Below are positions 61,293-64,000 of a stretch of 64,000 bases of DNA, piece after piece; positions within the stretch are counted from its first letter, which is position 1, and each line of letters starts with the position of its first letter. The position numbers and the translations under genes are program-made. The notes below the pieces were generated by a model. The model made no database searches. It was not told where the DNA came from and saw nothing but the letters and a program-made list of their open reading frames with translations. This DNA is from Paenibacillus sp. FSL R10-2734. GTDB taxonomy: Bacteria > Bacillota > Bacilli > Paenibacillales > Paenibacillaceae. Location of the stretch: the NCBI RefSeq assembly GCF_037963865.1, contig NZ_CP150170.1, positions 4,960,001 through 5,024,000 on the forward strand. The letters run 5' to 3'.

Positions 61293-62252
61293 CTATAGTG
61301 GCGATGTATAACGTCCATATTGGATGTCCATTTCCTTAAACGAATCTCCTTCTTTGTTCAAGAAAAATGTGTTAACTCCCTCTGATCCCCACCAATTTAT
61401 GCCGAGTAGCGGACCCTCTGAGGTTTCGGCAGCAAAAAGGATGGAGAACATTTCCGGCATAACCTCTCCGCCATCGTCCACCCGCCAGACTGAATATTCA
61501 TCCCCTTGAATCACAGCTGGATAGTCCATGAAGGTAAATTCATCTTTTTCTTTCCAAACGAGGCTAAATAACATATCTTGATCCATTCTCACAAATTGAA
61601 CTAGATACAACTGGCGATCGATAGGTAGCTCTGCTAGCTTCCACACTTTTTGGATTTCACGATTTTTCGTATCTATAATACGCTGCCGAACCCTTTCTTC
61701 CACAGTGGACAAAGCTTGTTCACCCTCAACAGGCTCAATAGGCAAAAGCGCATCTATCTTAAAATTCGCCTGATCCGTCAAGTAGTAGGTTTCATCTGGG
61801 GTCGCACTCCCCTCTTCCACCGTATAAAGATAACCCGCCAGATTCACAAAATTATGTGCCATCTCCCGGCCATTGCTACCCTCTGTTCCATCCTGCCACT
61901 TATTAAATTTCAGCTTCAGCACTTTGCCTTGATCACCAATAGCCTCATTTAATTGTGCCATCTCCTGATCCAGCCCTTTTTCATGCCCGGTGACTAGAAT
62001 ATTCCGCCCCTCTGCATCCGCAAAGCCGAAATTGGCCTTCAGCTTCTCAGCATCTAGATAAGCTTTTGTCTGCTGCATGCTTGCAGTTGGTGATGGCTCT
62101 GCGCTTGGAGGAATGGTTGGAGAAGCCTGTAAAGTTTCCGCACTCTGTTCTGGTGTTGACTCGGAATGATCGCCATCGCTGGTCAACGAGTTGTTGCTAG
62201 AACAACCCACCAACATAAGAACAATAAAGAAACTCACCAAGCGCTTATTCAT
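61293..62252 (-). CDS. Predicted lipoprotein of unknown function
   Basis: 319 aa. Signal peptide with lipobox LMLVGC (Cys17), then an acidic Ser/Thr/Pro linker (about 25-60) and a globular domain. No family is recognised. GGAGG precedes the ATG. It lies 20 nt downstream of cysteine synthase on the same strand, but a functional tie is not evident. Confidence 0.65.
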   Translation of the reverse strand: MNKRLVSFFIVLMLVGCSSNNSLTSDGDHSESTPEQSAETLQASPTIPPSAEPSPTASMQQTKAYLDAEKLKANFGFADAEGRNILVTGHEKGLDQEMAQLNEAIGDQGKVLKLKFNKWQDGTEGSNGREMAHNFVNLAGYLYTVEEGSATPDETYYLTDQANFKIDALLPIEPVEGEQALSTVEERVRQRIIDTKNREIQKVWKLAELPIDRQLYLVQFVRMDQDMLFSLVWKEKDEFTFMDYPAVIQGDEYSVWRVDDGGEVMPEMFSILFAAETSEGPLLGINWWGSEGVNTFFLNKEGDSFKEMDIQYGRYTSPL

Positions 62253-62272
62253 TCTTATTCCTCCAAACGAAG

Positions 62273-63193
62273 TTAGAATATTCCCATGCTCAGGTAACGT
62301 TCTCCCGCATCAGGTGCAATGCACAGCACTCGCTTGCCAGGTCCGAGGCGCCGTGCTTCCTGCAAAGCTGTCCATACTGCGGCACCACCGGATGGACCAA
62401 GCAGAATCCCTTCCTGTGCGGCCAGTGCTCTCACCGTCTTCAATGCATCTTCATCCGAAACCTGAACGATTTCATCGTAGACCTTCGTATTCAGAATGGC
62501 GGGTATGAAGCCCGGACTGGTTCCAACCAGCTTATGCGGTCCGGGCTTTCCACCGGATAACACTGGCGAGCCTTGTGGCTCAACAACAAGAATTCGAATA
62601 TCAGGAAGCTGCTCACGCAACACTTCTCCAGTTCCCGTTATCGTGCCTCCAGTTCCTGAAGAAGCAACGAACACATCCAGCTTCCCTTCCATTTGCTCCA
62701 TAATTTCAAGAGCTGTCGTTATCCGGTGAATATCAGGGTTCGCCTTATTCTCGAATTGCTGTGGGATAAAGCTGTTCGCCACTTTTTTCCCCAGCTCAAT
62801 CGCTTTTGCTATAGCTCCCGGCATCCGCTCCGCAGCAGGAGTCAGTACAACTTCAGCACCATAAGCCTTTAGAATATTGATTCGTTCCTTGGTCATATTG
62901 TCCGGCATGACAAGAATCGCTTTATACCCTTTTGCAGCGGCATTCATGGCTAAGCCAATGCCTGTATTCCCGCTTGTCGGCTCTATAATGGTCCCTCCGG
63001 GTTTCAAATGCCCATCAAGTTCAGCTTGCAAAATCAGATTATAAGCGGCTCTGTCCTTTACACTGCCACTGGGATTAAAGCGTTCCAGCTTCACATATAG
63101 TTCTGCATCTTGGGGTGTGGTCATCCGATTTAGTCGCACAACCGGTGTATTCCCAATTAGCTCAGTTATATTGTTAACAACAAGGGGTGTCAT
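62273..63193 (-). CDS. cysK: Cysteine synthase A (O-acetylserine sulfhydrylase)
   Basis: 306 aa. PLP-binding Lys46 in NPSGSVKDRAA; phosphate-cradle SGNTG (74-78); GTGGTITGTGE and VGTSPGFIP present. It makes cysteine from O-acetylserine and sulfide (EC 2.5.1.47). GGAGG is 8 nt before the ATG. No T-box or S-box leader is apparent in the short upstream gap. Reads into the lipoprotein gene without an obvious terminator. Confidence 0.95.
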   Translation of the reverse strand: MTPLVVNNITELIGNTPVVRLNRMTTPQDAELYVKLERFNPSGSVKDRAAYNLILQAELDGHLKPGGTIIEPTSGNTGIGLAMNAAAKGYKAILVMPDNMTKERINILKAYGAEVVLTPAAERMPGAIAKAIELGKKVANSFIPQQFENKANPDIHRITTALEIMEQMEGKLDVFVASSGTGGTITGTGEVLREQLPDIRILVVEPQGSPVLSGGKPGPHKLVGTSPGFIPAILNTKVYDEIVQVSDEDALKTVRALAAQEGILLGPSGGAAVWTALQEARRLGPGKRVLCIAPDAGERYLSMGIF

Positions 63194-63281
63194 ACATAGA
63201 GCCTCCTTTATTACTTTACATACCCTTCATTGTAACTGGATAGCCACCTGCTGTCGATTCTGGAACTTGCAGTCTCCTCAC

Positions 63282-63324
63282 TATAAAAAGCCGCCTCCCA
63301 TACTTACCGGAGGCGGCTTCATCA
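63282..63324 (-). terminator. Terminator of the beta-helix protein gene
   Basis: GCCGCCTCC and GGAGGCGGC pair across a 10-nt loop, followed by TTTTT on the minus strand. It lies between the gene stop and cysK. Confidence 0.88.
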
Positions 63325-63349
63325 TAGCTGACAACAGCTGATCTACAGT

Positions 63350-64000
63350 TTACGGATTCACGTTAATTGTAAAAGTAGACGTATTATTCTTAATATTCGT
63401 TACCGTGTTCGTAATCTTCAGATTGTTAAAGGTTACTGAGCCTCTGGCCGGACCTTGACCAGCCTCTGCAGCTTCATTCACCCAGATGCCAACCCCGGAT
63501 TTGCTATCAAAAGCATCACCGCTCTTCTGCGCACCGGTAATTGTAACGTTATTGAAGATGGTATCTGTCACAGGAAATTGTGGAGTGGAACCCACATAAT
63601 TGGTCTGGAACATGATGCCATGATAGGTTGGGTCAATGATATCCACATCATTGACTCGGATACCTTGGAAGACCTTGGAGGCCGAGAATACCCAGATTGC
63701 CGGGAAGGTCTGCGCCCCCCAGAAATGTCCACCTGCACGAACAATAGAGATATTCTCAAAATTCGTAGTCGGTGAAGCACCGAAGCCGTTCATCGGATAC
63801 CCAAAGTCTAACGAGCTGATCGTAATCCCGGAGTAGCAAAGTGTATCCGCAATATAAATGTTACGGAAGGTATTCGCATATCCACCATAGACAGCCAAAC
63901 CAGCAGCCCGCCAGGTCAAGATTGAGGTTAGATTCTCGTAAATATTGTCCTTCATATCTGCACCGCCGGAATCAATCGCGGAGAACAATGCAAAGCTATC
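63350..64000 (-). CDS. C-terminal part of a parallel beta-helix (probable polysaccharide-active) protein
   Basis: The frame is open to the right edge; 216 residues are visible. Short beta-strand repeats with Asn ladders (NTFRNIYIADTLCYSGITISSLDFG, TNFENISIVRAGGHFWG, FQGIRVNDVDIIDPTYHGIMF, TIFNNVTITG) fit a right-handed beta-helix of the pectate-lyase/GH49/GH87 type. The visible part contains no clear catalytic motif, so enzyme family is open; alpha-glucanase of the GH87 group is one guess. Usually secreted. A terminator follows. Confidence 0.7.
   Translation of the reverse strand, partial: DSFALFSAIDSGGADMKDNIYENLTSILTWRAAGLAVYGGYANTFRNIYIADTLCYSGITISSLDFGYPMNGFGASPTTNFENISIVRAGGHFWGAQTFPAIWVFSASKVFQGIRVNDVDIIDPTYHGIMFQTNYVGSTPQFPVTDTIFNNVTITGAQKSGDAFDSKSGVGIWVNEAAEAGQGPARGSVTFNNLKITNTVTNIKNNTSTFTINVNP

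Overview
The window looks like chromosomal DNA from a Paenibacillus-type Firmicute. The genes are of moderate GC with strong GGAGG-type ribosome binding sites, and ATG, GTG and TTG starts are all used. Family content is typical of the group: AraC regulators with cupin or binding-protein domains, a GH94 cellobiose phosphorylase, a GH127 arabinofuranosidase, UvrX, YitT, YcnI, CotH and DUF1641. No rRNA, tRNA, CRISPR array or phage module was seen. Genus assignment is inference from gene content.

Layout, left to right. 1-1.2 kb: tnpA and the start of tnpB of an IS200/IS605 element, with a recognisable left end. 1.4-3.8 kb: an AhpD-like gene and several very small genes, mostly membrane or secreted. 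3.8-6.5 kb: an iron-uptake pair, a Btr-like AraC regulator and a siderophore-binding lipoprotein, each behind a Fur-box-like site. 6.7-10.4 kb: a LacI regulator and cellobiose phosphorylase sharing a distinctive operator, with a cre site in the lacI promoter. 11.5-14.5 kb: a GH127 enzyme divergent from an AraC regulator. 14.5-15.6 kb: an intergenic region with a 221-bp tandem repeat. 15.7-19 kb: a short YitT, a LexA-controlled UvrX polymerase and a split threonine/serine exporter. 19-30 kb: DegV, Na+/H+ antiporter, metallo-hydrolase, oxidoreductase, glycosyltransferase, catechol-dioxygenase-like protein and a small operon with two acyltransferase-type genes, peptidase E and a methyltransferase.

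30-43 kb is mostly minus-strand housekeeping and accessory metabolism: Rrf2, YitT, nucleotidyltransferase, a phosphodiesterase next to a frameshifted UMF1 transporter, kinase-like, DJ-1 and MetAP genes, an SGNH hydrolase, and NDH-2 with DUF1641. 43.6-50 kb holds a nitroreductase, a second DNA polymerase sliding clamp with a ribbon-helix-helix partner, a DUF3888 protein, a phosphotransferase and an MFS pump. 51-53 kb is a MarR/MFS drug-efflux pair. 53.4-58.3 kb holds a metallophosphoesterase divergent from a VTC-DUF4956-CotH operon, the most intriguing multigene system here. 58.9-64 kb holds YcnI (copper), a two-component system, a lipoprotein, cysteine synthase and the end of a beta-helix enzyme.

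Cross-cutting features are a dispersed intergenic repeat family (copies near 15, 45.1 and 58.5 kb, in both orientations), a TAACTA/TAGTTA half-site motif before both the dioxygenase-like and nitroreductase genes, and efficient terminators between most transcription units. All family assignments were made by reading motifs; no database search was possible.
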